From the NCBI RefSeq assembly GCF_001189245.1, contig NZ_LFIQ01000112.1:10465-60011 (forward strand): a DNA stretch of 49,547 bases. Direction: 5' to 3'. The position numbers and the translations under genes are program-made. Below are positions 35,168 through 44,407 of this stretch, piece by piece; position 1 is the stretch's first letter; each line of letters opens with the position of its first letter. The stretch comes from Bradyrhizobium pachyrhizi (GTDB lineage: Bacteria; Pseudomonadota; Alphaproteobacteria; Rhizobiales; Xanthobacteraceae). Below the pieces are notes generated by a model. The model saw only the letters and a program-made list of their open reading frames with translations, searched no databases and was not told where the DNA came from.

Positions 35168-35185
35168 ATTACGATCGTACTTCTA
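35168..35185. promoter_or_regulatory. Palindromic operator candidate between MATE and tetR
   Basis: ATTACGATCGTACTTCTA; the reverse complement TAGAAGTACGATCGTAAT matches the amidase 1 site at 16 of 18 positions. The two differences are compensatory (TATGATCATA versus TACGATCGTA), so the palindrome is kept. It lies 54 bases upstream of the MATE start, close to an AT-rich stretch that may hold the promoter. Confidence 0.6.
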
Positions 35186-35367
35186 CGCTCGAGATTGCAT
35201 GACGTGACGCCGATACTGCATACCGGTCCTTGCATCGGCTGTTATGTGGAGCAACCTTGGCTGCCGTTTGCCCCACAACGACCTTCTGCTATTAGTCGTG
35301 TTCGGACAGCGGGCGGCACTCGGTTGCGCTGGCGACGTTGAGAGCGTGACCAGGTGGAGATCTGACT

Positions 35368-35943
35368 ATGCGCTACGAAAAGGGTCACCGCGAGAGAACT
35401 CACAAGCATATCGTCGAAGTCGCTTCGCGGCGTTTCCGCGTTGACGGTATCGCTGCTGCTGGCCTCGCGGGCGTGATGAAGGAGGCGGGCTTAACTAATG
35501 GGGCATTCTATGCGCACTTTAAGTCCAAGAATGACTTGGTGCGCGAGACCCTGATTGCAGCTCTCGATCAGCGGCGTGACCATGTGCTTGAAGCTCTATC
35601 GGACGAGGCAGTTGTCGAAGACGTAATCCGCGACTATCTCAGTCCAAAACATCGTGATACCCCTTCGATCGGCTGTCCGACCTCCGCTTTGGTCAGCGAG
35701 ATATCGCGTCAGCCGCGCAAGATCAGGACGGCATACACAGAGCGTCTCATCGAATTTGTTCAACTGATTGCTGACCACATCCCGAACGCGGACCCGATCA
35801 AGTGTCGCCAAAAGGCAATGGGCATCTTCTCGGTCTTAATTGGGGCAATGCAGCTTTCTCGCGCGGTCTCAGACAAGGGGCTCTCGGACCAAATCCTGCG
35901 GGACGGCATTGAGGCTGCTCTGCAAATCGTGGCTCGAGGATAG
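35368..35943 (+). CDS. TetR family transcriptional regulator
   Basis: This 191-residue protein has an N-terminal TetR helix-turn-helix at about residues 10-55 (IAAAGLAGVMKEAGLTNGAF, then YAHFKSKNDLV) and a helical ligand-binding C-terminus. Most TetR proteins repress a divergent efflux gene until a ligand binds, which fits the MATE gene opposite. The palindromic motif in the shared intergenic region is its most likely operator. Because the motif recurs at two amidase promoters, this regulator may also control those genes. The ligand is unknown. Confidence 0.9.
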   Translation: MRYEKGHRERTHKHIVEVASRRFRVDGIAAAGLAGVMKEAGLTNGAFYAHFKSKNDLVRETLIAALDQRRDHVLEALSDEAVVEDVIRDYLSPKHRDTPSIGCPTSALVSEISRQPRKIRTAYTERLIEFVQLIADHIPNADPIKCRQKAMGIFSVLIGAMQLSRAVSDKGLSDQILRDGIEAALQIVARG

Positions 35944-36610
35944 GGAAGGCGCTCCATTCGCCGGGGCGATTAACAGCGCTCGTTGCTCGCTGACCCCTAG
36001 GCGGTGTGGACACTTATCTGATCCATAGGACGATTGCAGCGAGAGAAGGTATCGCTGCGCGAATGAAGCACACGTCGCCGTAGGGTATCACTCCCTAGTT
36101 TACTGGCAGGGGCCCTCGATGTTCTCGCGAACCGAGTTAGTTCGGGCAGCGAGCGCTTCGAAGATAGCCTCGTATTGCTCCACGCCACTGCGTTCTGACC
36201 GAAGCTATTGCGCGGTAGGCATTTGCCCCAGCCTTGTCGGGGGGCATCGAGACAGATCCTGAGCGATCCGAATTCATATCTGAATAGGCTGTCATCAATA
36301 ATGGCATTGCCCCTCGTTTTCGCGCGAGCCTACTTTGTCGCGGGAACGGTCGTTACGCAGGGCAAGGTCTCGCAATAAGTCATTTTGACCGTCGCAGAAT
36401 TGGACGCGGTCCGATCGTTGCTTGTCGCTCAAATGGGGAAATCCCACTGAACCTCTCTCAACATCAATGTAATTCCTGGGGGACGCCCGCATTCTCGCTG
36501 GGTTACTGACGCCGGGTAGCCGTCGTTCACTCTCTCGTCGGCATGAATAGTAACGGTGGGAGCGCTTGGGGCGCAACCTTCGTAGACTGAAGGACTGGAT
36601 AGGCCGCTCG
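35944..36610. other. Gene-poor stretch upstream of the carboxylase
   Basis: No intact gene is seen in 667 bases. On the - strand, 36200-36115 reads EQYEAIFEALAARTNSVREH, which resembles the end of the FCD domain of GntR-type regulators, so a decayed regulator is possible. The carboxylase promoter is presumably in the last 200 bases. An in-frame start at 36566 lies here but has no family support. Confidence 0.4.
36115..36200 (-). pseudogene. Possible GntR (FCD domain) C-terminal relic
   Basis: The segment EQYEAIFEALAARTNSVREH matches the usual pattern of FCD-domain GntR proteins (E-H-x-x-I-x-x-A-L-x-A-R-D followed by an Arg/Ala-rich helix). It is followed by a stop a few codons later, and no helix-turn-helix is found upstream. 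The resemblance is short, so confidence is low. Confidence 0.25.
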
Positions 36611-39600
36611 ATGCATAAGAGATCGTTCAAGAAGCTGCTAGTCGCCAATCGTGGCGAGATTGCCATCCGCATTGCGCGAGCTGCTGCTGGGCTTGGCATT
36701 AGGTCAGCGGCCATCTATTCCATTGAAGACGAGCAATGTTTGCATGTGCGCAAAGCCGACGAAGCCCACGCGATCGGGCGTGCAGGAGCCGCGGCGTATC
36801 TCGATATCGAACGCGTCGTCGCTATCGCAAAGCAAGCGGGATGTGATGCGATACATCCGGGCTATGGCTTCCTAAGCGAAAATGGAAGCTTTGCGCGTCG
36901 TGCCATTGAAGAAGGCATTACGTTCGTGGGACCGTCACCGGAGGCGCTGGATCTGTTTGGCGACAAGGGCGTGGCGCGCAAATTAGCGGCGAAGATCGGC
37001 GTGCCCGTAGTCGAGGGAACGGTGGGCGCAACGAGTCTCGATGAGGCGAAGAGGTTCTTTGGTAAGCTCGGCCGCCCCATGATGATCAAGGCGGTCTCCG
37101 GCGGTGGAGGCCGCGGTATGCGCGCCGTCCGCAACGCCGAGGAGATCGAAGATGCCTATATCCGTTGCCGCTCGGAGGCCAGGGCGGCCTTCGGAGATGA
37201 TGCGGTTTACGTGGAGCGTCTGATTGAGGATGCCCGTCACATCGAAGTGCAAATCGTTGGCGATCGAGTTAACGCCGTCCGGCATTTTGGTGAGCGTGAA
37301 TGCACGATCCAAAGGCGCAACCAGAAGCTGATCGAGATCGCGCCAAGCCCCTCCCTTTCTGAAGGTTTGCGGGCGAGAATCCTCGATGCGGCCATCGAGT
37401 TGGCTGTTGCAGCAAAGTACGACAATCTAGGAACATTCGAGTTCCTTGTCGATGCCAGCGACTCCAGCGACAGAGCCTACTTCGCCTTTATAGAAGCCAA
37501 TCCGCGCCTGCAGGTCGAACACACCGTGACGGAGGAGGTGATGGGCATCGATCTCGTCGCGACTCAAATCAAGGTTGCGGCCGGCTGCACGCTTGAGGAT
37601 CTCGGCCTATGGCGTACACCAGCGGTGGCGCGAGGCTATGCCGTTCAGCTTCGGGTGAATATGGAAACCATGGATGTGAAAGGTGATGCGCTGCCGAGCA
37701 GCGGCACGTTGACGGCCTTCGAGATGCCGTCCGGCCCTGGCGTCCGCGTCGATACGTTCGGCTACGTCGGATATCGGACGAGCACGTCGTTCGATTCATT
37801 GCTAGCGAAGCTAATCGTGCACTCGCCATCACCCAACTTCATCGATGCCGTCGCGAAATCGTATCGAGTTGCTTGCGAGATGCGAATTCACGGTGTTGCA
37901 ACCAATATATCGTTCCTTCAGGCGCTGCTCAGTAACGCAGAATTTGCCGCCAATAGAGTCAATACGCGTTTTATAGAGAACAACATCCGGCCTCTCCATG
38001 CGGAAGCCTCCGCGACCCATCCGCAGCTATTCTTCGAAGCGGCGGCAGCAACAGAACAGTTAGTGGCGACCTCCTCCGCGCAGAAGGGGGGGCCGCCTGG
38101 TACTGTCTCCGTCACGGTACCACTGCAGAGCACGGTGGTTGCAATTGATGTCGCGGAGGGCCATCAGGTCCGGGCTGGCCAACAGGTTGCTGTCGTCGAA
38201 GCAATGAAGATGGAACATCTTATCATTGCGCCGCAAAGTGGAGTGGTTCGTAGAATCTCGACCGAAATTGGTGAGACGCTCTATAAGGACAACCCGATCC
38301 TTTTCATCGAACCGGCCGAGATTGCAAGCACTCTAGAGGTCGCCAGCGAAGCGCCGGATCTTGATGCTATTCGCCCAGATCTCGCCGAGATGATTGCGCG
38401 GCAAGCGTTTACACTCGACGCCAACCGCCCGGATGCGGTTGCGCGGCGACGCAAGTCCAATCAGCGCACGGTGCGCGAAAACGTAGCAGCGTTGGTCGAC
38501 GATGGAAGTTTCATTGAATACGGCTCCCTTGCAGTTGCCGCGCAGCGGGCTCGTCGTACCCACGAAGATCTCATCCGCAACACGCCGGGGGACGGCATCG
38601 TCACCGGCCTCGGCACGGTAAATGGAAGCAACTTCACTCACGATCGATCTCGCACGATGGTCGTCGCTTATGACTACACTGTGCTCGCCGGCACTCAAGG
38701 CCAGCGCAATCACCAGAAACAGGACCGGATGTTTAGGCTCGCTGAGGAGCTGAAAATCCCACTTGTATTGTTGGCGGAAGGCGGCGGCGGCCGACCTGGA
38801 GAGACGGAAGGGCTCGGTATTACCGGCCTCGACGTGAAGACATTTGGCGCCTTTGCTCGATTGAGTGGACTGATCCCGCTCGTAGGTGTCGTGTCGGGCC
38901 GTTGCTTTGCTGGCAACGCGGCGCTGCTCGGTTGCTGTGACGTTATCATTGCCACACGCGATACAAATCTGGGCATGGGCGGTCCTGCGATGATCGAGGG
39001 CGGGGGACTTGGTGTTTACAAGCCGGAGGAAGTCGGGCCGGCCAATGTGATGGCGCCAAACGGCGTAATTGATATTCTGGTGCAAGATGAAGCTGAGGCT
39101 ATCGAAACAGCCAAGAAGTATCTTTCGTATTTCCAAGGATCGTTGAAGACTTGGAGTGAGCCAGACCAGCGGCTGCTACGACGCGCAATCCCTGAAAATC
39201 GCTTGCGCGTTTATGACATTCGCGATGTCATCAATACGCTTGCGGATCTCGGCTCGGTTCTGGAACTGCGTTCTCAGTTTGGCGTGGGTATCATTACCGC
39301 CTTCATTCGAATTGACGGGCAACCCTTCGGGTTGCTGGCTAACAATCCAAAGCACCTTGGCGGTGCCATCGATGCCGATGCCAGTGACAAAGCCGCACGC
39401 TTTGTGGCGCTGTGTGATGCCTTCGATATTCCTCTGGTATCTTTGTGTGATACTCCGGGCTTTATGGTCGGTCCGGAGGCAGAGAAGTCCGCACTGGTGC
39501 GACATGTTTCACGGATGTTCGTGACCGCGGCGAGCATCAGCGTACCATATTTCACTGTGGTGCTACGAAAGGGTTACGGCCTTGGCGCACAAGCAATGGC

Positions 39601-39925
39601 GGGGGGCGGCTTCCACGCGCAGAAATTCACAATCTCATGGCCCACCGGTGAGTTTGGAGGCATGGGATTCGACGGTGCCGTGCGCCTGGGCTTCCGTAGG
39701 GAAATGGACGCGATTTCCGATCCGGCGGAGCGTGAGGCGTTCTTCAAGACGAAGGTTGCTGAATTGTACGAGACCGGTAAGGCGATCAGCATTGCGTCTG
39801 TACTTGAAATAGACCAGGTGATCGACCCAATCGAGACGCGACATTGGATAATGAGTGGCCTTCGGTCTACGCCGAAGCCTGAGCAGCGAAGAAGCCGGAA
39901 GCGACCGTGTGTAGACACATGGTGA
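36611..39925 (+). CDS. Single-chain biotin-dependent acyl-CoA carboxylase (BC-BCCP-CT)
   Basis: This 1104-residue protein combines three domains normally on separate chains. Biotin carboxylase covers about residues 5-450 (KKLLVANRGEIAIRI, ATP-grasp GGGGRGM, EANPRLQVEHTVTE). The biotin carrier covers about 505-565, with AMKM and biotinyl Lys533. The carboxyltransferase covers about 600-1090, with both N and C halves (AEGGGGRPGETEG; CDTPGFMVGPEAEK). This order and length match the single-chain long-chain-acyl-CoA-type carboxylases. It adds CO2 to an acyl-CoA, probably a branched or long one, since no separate propionyl-type subunits are present. ATG 36611 fits the family start. The last 20 or so residues are unusually basic and may be replaced sequence. 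Confidence 0.9.
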   Translation: MHKRSFKKLLVANRGEIAIRIARAAAGLGIRSAAIYSIEDEQCLHVRKADEAHAIGRAGAAAYLDIERVVAIAKQAGCDAIHPGYGFLSENGSFARRAIEEGITFVGPSPEALDLFGDKGVARKLAAKIGVPVVEGTVGATSLDEAKRFFGKLGRPMMIKAVSGGGGRGMRAVRNAEEIEDAYIRCRSEARAAFGDDAVYVERLIEDARHIEVQIVGDRVNAVRHFGERECTIQRRNQKLIEIAPSPSLSEGLRARILDAAIELAVAAKYDNLGTFEFLVDASDSSDRAYFAFIEANPRLQVEHTVTEEVMGIDLVATQIKVAAGCTLEDLGLWRTPAVARGYAVQLRVNMETMDVKGDALPSSGTLTAFEMPSGPGVRVDTFGYVGYRTSTSFDSLLAKLIVHSPSPNFIDAVAKSYRVACEMRIHGVATNISFLQALLSNAEFAANRVNTRFIENNIRPLHAEASATHPQLFFEAAAATEQLVATSSAQKGGPPGTVSVTVPLQSTVVAIDVAEGHQVRAGQQVAVVEAMKMEHLIIAPQSGVVRRISTEIGETLYKDNPILFIEPAEIASTLEVASEAPDLDAIRPDLAEMIARQAFTLDANRPDAVARRRKSNQRTVRENVAALVDDGSFIEYGSLAVAAQRARRTHEDLIRNTPGDGIVTGLGTVNGSNFTHDRSRTMVVAYDYTVLAGTQGQRNHQKQDRMFRLAEELKIPLVLLAEGGGGRPGETEGLGITGLDVKTFGAFARLSGLIPLVGVVSGRCFAGNAALLGCCDVIIATRDTNLGMGGPAMIEGGGLGVYKPEEVGPANVMAPNGVIDILVQDEAEAIETAKKYLSYFQGSLKTWSEPDQRLLRRAIPENRLRVYDIRDVINTLADLGSVLELRSQFGVGIITAFIRIDGQPFGLLANNPKHLGGAIDADASDKAARFVALCDAFDIPLVSLCDTPGFMVGPEAEKSALVRHVSRMFVTAASISVPYFTVVLRKGYGLGAQAMAGGGFHAQKFTISWPTGEFGGMGFDGAVRLGFRREMDAISDPAEREAFFKTKVAELYETGKAISIASVLEIDQVIDPIETRHWIMSGLRSTPKPEQRRSRKRPCVDTW

Positions 39926-40189
39926 TAGCGACCCATCCCGAGTGATACCTGCGCCTTGATGCTGGGCAGGCGGGTCCGTTCAGGAGTGATAGCGAGATCG
40001 CCGACGAGAAAAGGGCGTTGGTCGGCAGATGATCGATCGCGTCCCGCGAAGAGGTAGGTAGCGAGGTGGGTGTTGCAATGCATCCGCATCCTATCAGACG
40101 GGTTCGTGCTGGCTGGTATCCCCGGCGCGGATCGTGACGTGCCATTCCATGGGTGAAATGACGTCGATCAGTTATTGGGGGAGACGAAC

Positions 40190-41413
40190 GTGAAGCAGAA
40201 TACGACTGTGTGGGCTGGCATGGTTGCTGGCGTGCTGATGTTGTTGAGCATGAGCAGAGCCGAGGCCCAGAAGGCATACGGTCCGGGAGTGACGGACATC
40301 GAGATCAAAATTGGCAGTACGATACCACTCAGCGGTCCCGCTTCCGCAGCGAGCATACTGGGCAAGGTCGAAGAAGCTTACTTTAGGAAGATCAACGAAG
40401 AGGGCGGCATCAACGGCCGCAAGATCAAGCTGATCACGTACGACGACGGCTACAGTCCACCGAAAACCGTTGAACAGACGAGACGGCTAGTTGAGAGCGA
40501 CGAAGTATTACTCGTCTTTGGCTCTGTCGGTACTGCAACGAACGCGGCGGTGCAAAAGTATCTGAACTCGAAGGGCGTGCCGCAACTGTTTCTTGGTTCA
40601 CGTGCGGGCAAGTGGAACAATCCAAGGCAATTTCCTTGGACCGTCGGTTTGGGCCCTAGCTATTTCGCGGAAGGTGAAGCGTTCGGGAAGTACCTCCTTG
40701 CGCAATATCCGGCCGGAAAAATCGGCATAATCTATCAAAACGACGATTTCGGAAAGGAGCTCCTGAGCGGGCTGAAGAAAGGCCTGAGCGACAGCGCTTC
40801 CGCAATGCTTGTTGCCGAGGTAAATTATGAGGTGAGTGAACCAACTGTCGACGCACGGGTTGTCAGCATCAAGTCATCCGGAGCGAACATCCTCATCGAT
40901 GTCACGACCCCAAAGCACGCCGCACAGGTGATCAAGAAGGTTCACGAGCTCGCGTGGAGCCCGGTTCATATCATCAGCAGTGTCGTCGCATCGATCGAGA
41001 CCGTCATAAAGCCGGCGGGACTGGACGCATCTCAAGATATCATCACTGCGACCTACGTTAAGGACGGCGCTGACCCGCAGTGGTCAAACGATCGTGGGGT
41101 GGAGAACTTCAACGAGTTTCTCACGAAGTACTATCCTGAAGGGGGGCGATCCGATGTTCTTGTAGCTTCCGGATACATATCGGTGCAACTGTTGGTGCAC
41201 GTCTTCAGGCAGTGTGGTGATGATTTGACGAGGGAGAACGTGCTGAAGCAAGTCACTGCGCTTAGGGGTTATGAAGCCGACATGCTTCTTCCTGGCATGA
41301 AGATCGTCGTCACGCCGGTCGACTATACGGGCCTCCATCAACTGCAAATGATGAAGCTAGTCGGCGATCGCTGGAAACTCTTCGGCGGAGTAATCAACGT
41401 AGGCGAGAACTGA
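40190..41413 (+). CDS. ABC substrate-binding protein (Liv type), orphan 3
   Basis: This 407-residue periplasmic binding protein has a Sec signal peptide ending near RAEAQ (about residue 27). It has the family motif ITYDDGYSPPKTVEQTRRL and GGINGRKIKL, and is a paralogue of the proteins at 23645 and 29212. GGGGGAG seven bases before the GTG at 40190 favours this start over the TTG at 40175. It sits between the carboxylase and the acyl-CoA ligase. Like its paralogues it has no adjacent permease, so sharing of the LivHMGF channel is inferred. Confidence 0.9.
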   Translation: MKQNTTVWAGMVAGVLMLLSMSRAEAQKAYGPGVTDIEIKIGSTIPLSGPASAASILGKVEEAYFRKINEEGGINGRKIKLITYDDGYSPPKTVEQTRRLVESDEVLLVFGSVGTATNAAVQKYLNSKGVPQLFLGSRAGKWNNPRQFPWTVGLGPSYFAEGEAFGKYLLAQYPAGKIGIIYQNDDFGKELLSGLKKGLSDSASAMLVAEVNYEVSEPTVDARVVSIKSSGANILIDVTTPKHAAQVIKKVHELAWSPVHIISSVVASIETVIKPAGLDASQDIITATYVKDGADPQWSNDRGVENFNEFLTKYYPEGGRSDVLVASGYISVQLLVHVFRQCGDDLTRENVLKQVTALRGYEADMLLPGMKIVVTPVDYTGLHQLQMMKLVGDRWKLFGGVINVGEN

Positions 41414-41650
41414 GGTCAGTTATCACCACAATAGCTAAGGTTGGCGGCGAGGCCAGACCAGGTCGAGAAGATGAAAAATCGATGACCAAAGTGACGGTCG
41501 CAGGCTGGTAAAAGCTGCGCGACCGAGAAATGCTGTGCGCTAACTGAGGGCAACAATTCTGTTGGCGTATGTTGAAATGTCCTCGCGGGTTGTCGCGGTA
41601 TCATGCGCCGAGTGTTGATGTCGATAAAAGGAAAAGCAAGGAGAGGAAAG

Positions 41651-43507
41651 ATGTTGTCGGAAGTGAGCTATCCGCTCCGTACTCTGGCTGATATCGAGAA
41701 GTTCGAGACCGAAAAGACCTTTGAAGAACGCTGTAGCTTTCAAAGTGTTTACGATGTTTTCGTAAACGCGGAAAAGAGATTTTCTCGGAAGCCAGCTCTC
41801 ACCTTTCTCACGACCGGTGAAGATGACGAAGCGCCGCGGGATATATCTTACAGAGAGTTGCTAAGAGGAGTTACGCGGGCAGCTAACTTCTTTTACGATC
41901 TCGCGGGCCCGCGGCCCGGAGTTGCTATCATGCTGCCGCACCTGGTCGACACCCACTTTGCGCTGTGGGGGGCCGAAGCTGCGGGCTATGCGCTTCCGAT
42001 AAACTATCTTCTTCAAACCGATCATATAGCTGAGTTGGTGCGGGCATCCGGCGCATCGATTCTCGTTGCTCTCGGGCCTAGTCCAAACTCCGACATCTGG
42101 GAGAAGGCTCTCGCAGTATTAAATCTAGTGCCGGGGTTAAAGCTCGTTCAGGTATCCCCAGCAGACGCCCCGGTGCACCAGAGTGCTATCGCATGGTCGG
42201 CGTCGCAAGGAGAGCGTGATTCAGATGTGCTGAGATTTGAGAGGCCTGGCAAACTGGACGAAGTGGCTGCATACTTTCATACTGGCGGCACAACAGGCGC
42301 TCCGAAGCTGGTTGCGCACACTCATCGCAACCAGATCGTTGCAGCCTATGGTGGAACGGTCTTGCTGGAGATCTCCGAGAAAGACGTTGTTCCGCACGGT
42401 TTGCCGCTCTTTCACGTAGCCGGGTCAATCCTGTGCGGGCTTTCTATGCTTATGGCTGGAAGCCGTCTTGTGATCTTGTCAGCGAGCGGCTTTCGTAACA
42501 CGCAGATCGTGCAGAACATGTGGAAGATATGTCAGCGATTCGGTGTCACAATGACTGGTGGCATTCCAACGGTGGTGGGCCAACTTCTGCAAGTGCCGCT
42601 GAACGGAGCCGACATCTCAAGCCTTCGGACAGCAATTTCGGGAGCTGCGCCAGCACCTAGGTCAGTGATCGATCAGTTCGAAAGAATGACGGGCGTCACT
42701 GTCCACGAGCTCTATGGAATGACCGAGAGCGGGGGCCTTGCAACAATTGTACCGACGGCGGCGGAACCCGTTGCGGGCTCTGTGGGATTTAGACTGCCTT
42801 ATACACGTACAACGGTGAGGCAGCTGGGGGAGGACGGTTCGCTGGGCCAGGAATGCGCTCCATATGAAGTGGGAGTGCTCTTCCTCTCTGGGCCGAATGT
42901 GACGCCTGGTTATCGCAGTCGCGAGCACGATCAAGATGTCATTCGCGACGGCGTGCTCAACACGGGAGATCTCGCCTACAAGGACGAAGACGGCCGCATT
43001 TACATTGCTGGTCGCGCTAAAGATCTGATCATCCGAAGCGGCCACAACATCGATCCTCAAATGATCGAAGATGCGATCCAACGTCACCCGGCAGTGTCGC
43101 TTGTCGCTGCGGTAGGAGAGCCAGATCGGTATGCAGGGGAACTACCGATCTGCTACGTAACTCTTAAACCTGGCGCGGAGGTTAGCGTCGACGAACTCCG
43201 AAGTTTCGCCGAGCCACTGATCGCCGAACGACCAGCTTGGCCGAAGCACTACTACATGGTCGATAGCATTCCGTTGACTGCGATTGGCAAAATATTCAAG
43301 CCACAATTGCGCATCGATGCCGTTCGTCGACTGATATCGCGGGAAGTCATCGATACGATAGGGGTTAAGCCGACCGAGATCAAGATAACGACCGATCGAA
43401 GGACCGGGATGAAAGTTGATGTTACGCTTATAGACGTCGATTCGTCGCTGCGGTCTGATGTTGAGCGTGCATTCGAAGGGTACAGTTTCGAGGTTGCCGT
43501 GAGCTGA
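41651..43507 (+). CDS. AMP-dependent acyl-CoA synthetase/ligase
   Basis: This 618-residue adenylate-forming enzyme has the ATP-binding TGGTTGAPKLVAHTH motif, YGMTESGG, NTGDLAYKDEDGRIYI and GRAKDLIIRSGHNI. Its C-terminal Lys lies in LTAIGKIFKP. It activates a carboxylic acid to its CoA thioester with ATP, the logical step after amide hydrolysis. AGGAAAG immediately upstream supports ATG 41651; 41603 is an in-frame alternative. A C-terminal extension of about 60 residues after the catalytic Lys is longer than in most ligases. The acid substrate is not predictable. Confidence 0.92.
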   Translation: MLSEVSYPLRTLADIEKFETEKTFEERCSFQSVYDVFVNAEKRFSRKPALTFLTTGEDDEAPRDISYRELLRGVTRAANFFYDLAGPRPGVAIMLPHLVDTHFALWGAEAAGYALPINYLLQTDHIAELVRASGASILVALGPSPNSDIWEKALAVLNLVPGLKLVQVSPADAPVHQSAIAWSASQGERDSDVLRFERPGKLDEVAAYFHTGGTTGAPKLVAHTHRNQIVAAYGGTVLLEISEKDVVPHGLPLFHVAGSILCGLSMLMAGSRLVILSASGFRNTQIVQNMWKICQRFGVTMTGGIPTVVGQLLQVPLNGADISSLRTAISGAAPAPRSVIDQFERMTGVTVHELYGMTESGGLATIVPTAAEPVAGSVGFRLPYTRTTVRQLGEDGSLGQECAPYEVGVLFLSGPNVTPGYRSREHDQDVIRDGVLNTGDLAYKDEDGRIYIAGRAKDLIIRSGHNIDPQMIEDAIQRHPAVSLVAAVGEPDRYAGELPICYVTLKPGAEVSVDELRSFAEPLIAERPAWPKHYYMVDSIPLTAIGKIFKPQLRIDAVRRLISREVIDTIGVKPTEIKITTDRRTGMKVDVTLIDVDSSLRSDVERAFEGYSFEVAVS

Positions 43508-44407
43508 TCAGAGATAGTCGATAGAGCTGTCAAGGCCTGCAACCGAGCTATTGCGAGCCAACATTGTCGCGTCGCATCGGATGAAGATGCATCCCGACAA
43601 TGAGCAACATGTCGAACGCTGCTACTGTATCGGAGCACAGGGTCACGAACGGATGGTCAACGGAACATGAGCTCGTTTGTGCCTGGCGGCCGCTCCATCT
43701 CGAACATTCGGTCTTGCATAACCTCGAAATAGTGTCTCGGTATACAATTACATCGGCGTTTCGCCGATGGATTGGCACAGTTCAGGGGCGTTCCTCTAAA
43801 CCTTCTCAGAGCCGCGCCAACGCGGCCATCTAGATTGCGTCAGCGTGCATTGGATTGTCAACAAAGCGGCGGCTTCGGTGGCCGATTCATAAAGAGGTGT
43901 CGCCCCGATTACATTTTGCTAGCGTTCGACTTTATGCCGCTCGTGTGAGAGGAGAGACCTGCGCGTGGCGGAGCTTTAAGGCGTCACAAAGGAATTCTTC
44001 TGTCGTGGCGCGTGGTAGGCCTACGCCGACCCCAGCAGCGGCTAATCCGGTGCCACGGCCCGATCCTGCTAATGAATACCGGAATCTCTCGCAGAGCCTT
44101 TGCGAAGTTATATTACGACGCAAATGTGGCAGCATGATCGATGCTCAATGGCATCGAAGATTTAAAGGTGCGGGTGTCACAAAGCGCGCAGCCCCGCGAA
44201 ATGGCGGTCTGGGTCTCACGAGAAGCAAAGAGCCCAAAGGTCGAGAGGTCCGAGAACAACCATCAGCTAATCACGGGTGAATAATTCTGAACCAATTTTG
44301 AGCCTTACCAACACATGAACCTTCTGCGATTGATTCCCAGAATCACATTACGTCGATGACGAGCGAAGCCGACGGTATGGGATGTCTGTCCCGTAGAAGG
44401 TGGAATT
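43508..44407. other. 900-base stretch without a recognisable gene
   Basis: Open frames exist on the + strand (43600-43833 and 43855-44280), but they have irregular composition, no ribosome-binding sites and no family signature. One short perfect hairpin lies at 43751-43769. This is the longest gene-free stretch inside the island and may be eroded coding sequence. Confidence 0.45.
43751..43769. other. Perfect 8-bp hairpin
   Basis: CATCGGCG-TTT-CGCCGATG, a symmetrical stem-loop 244 bases beyond the ligase stop with no U-tract. It could be a terminator, an operator or part of an unrecognised RNA. Confidence 0.4.

Noticed and set aside
38333..39136. A 267-codon frame antisense to the carboxylase gene
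   Set aside because: It lies wholly within a strongly conserved carboxyltransferase domain and has no features of its own.
43855..44280. A 141-codon open frame on the + strand
   Set aside because: Irregular composition with many Arg/Pro/Ser codons, no ribosome-binding site and no recognisable motif; likely a chance frame in high-GC DNA.
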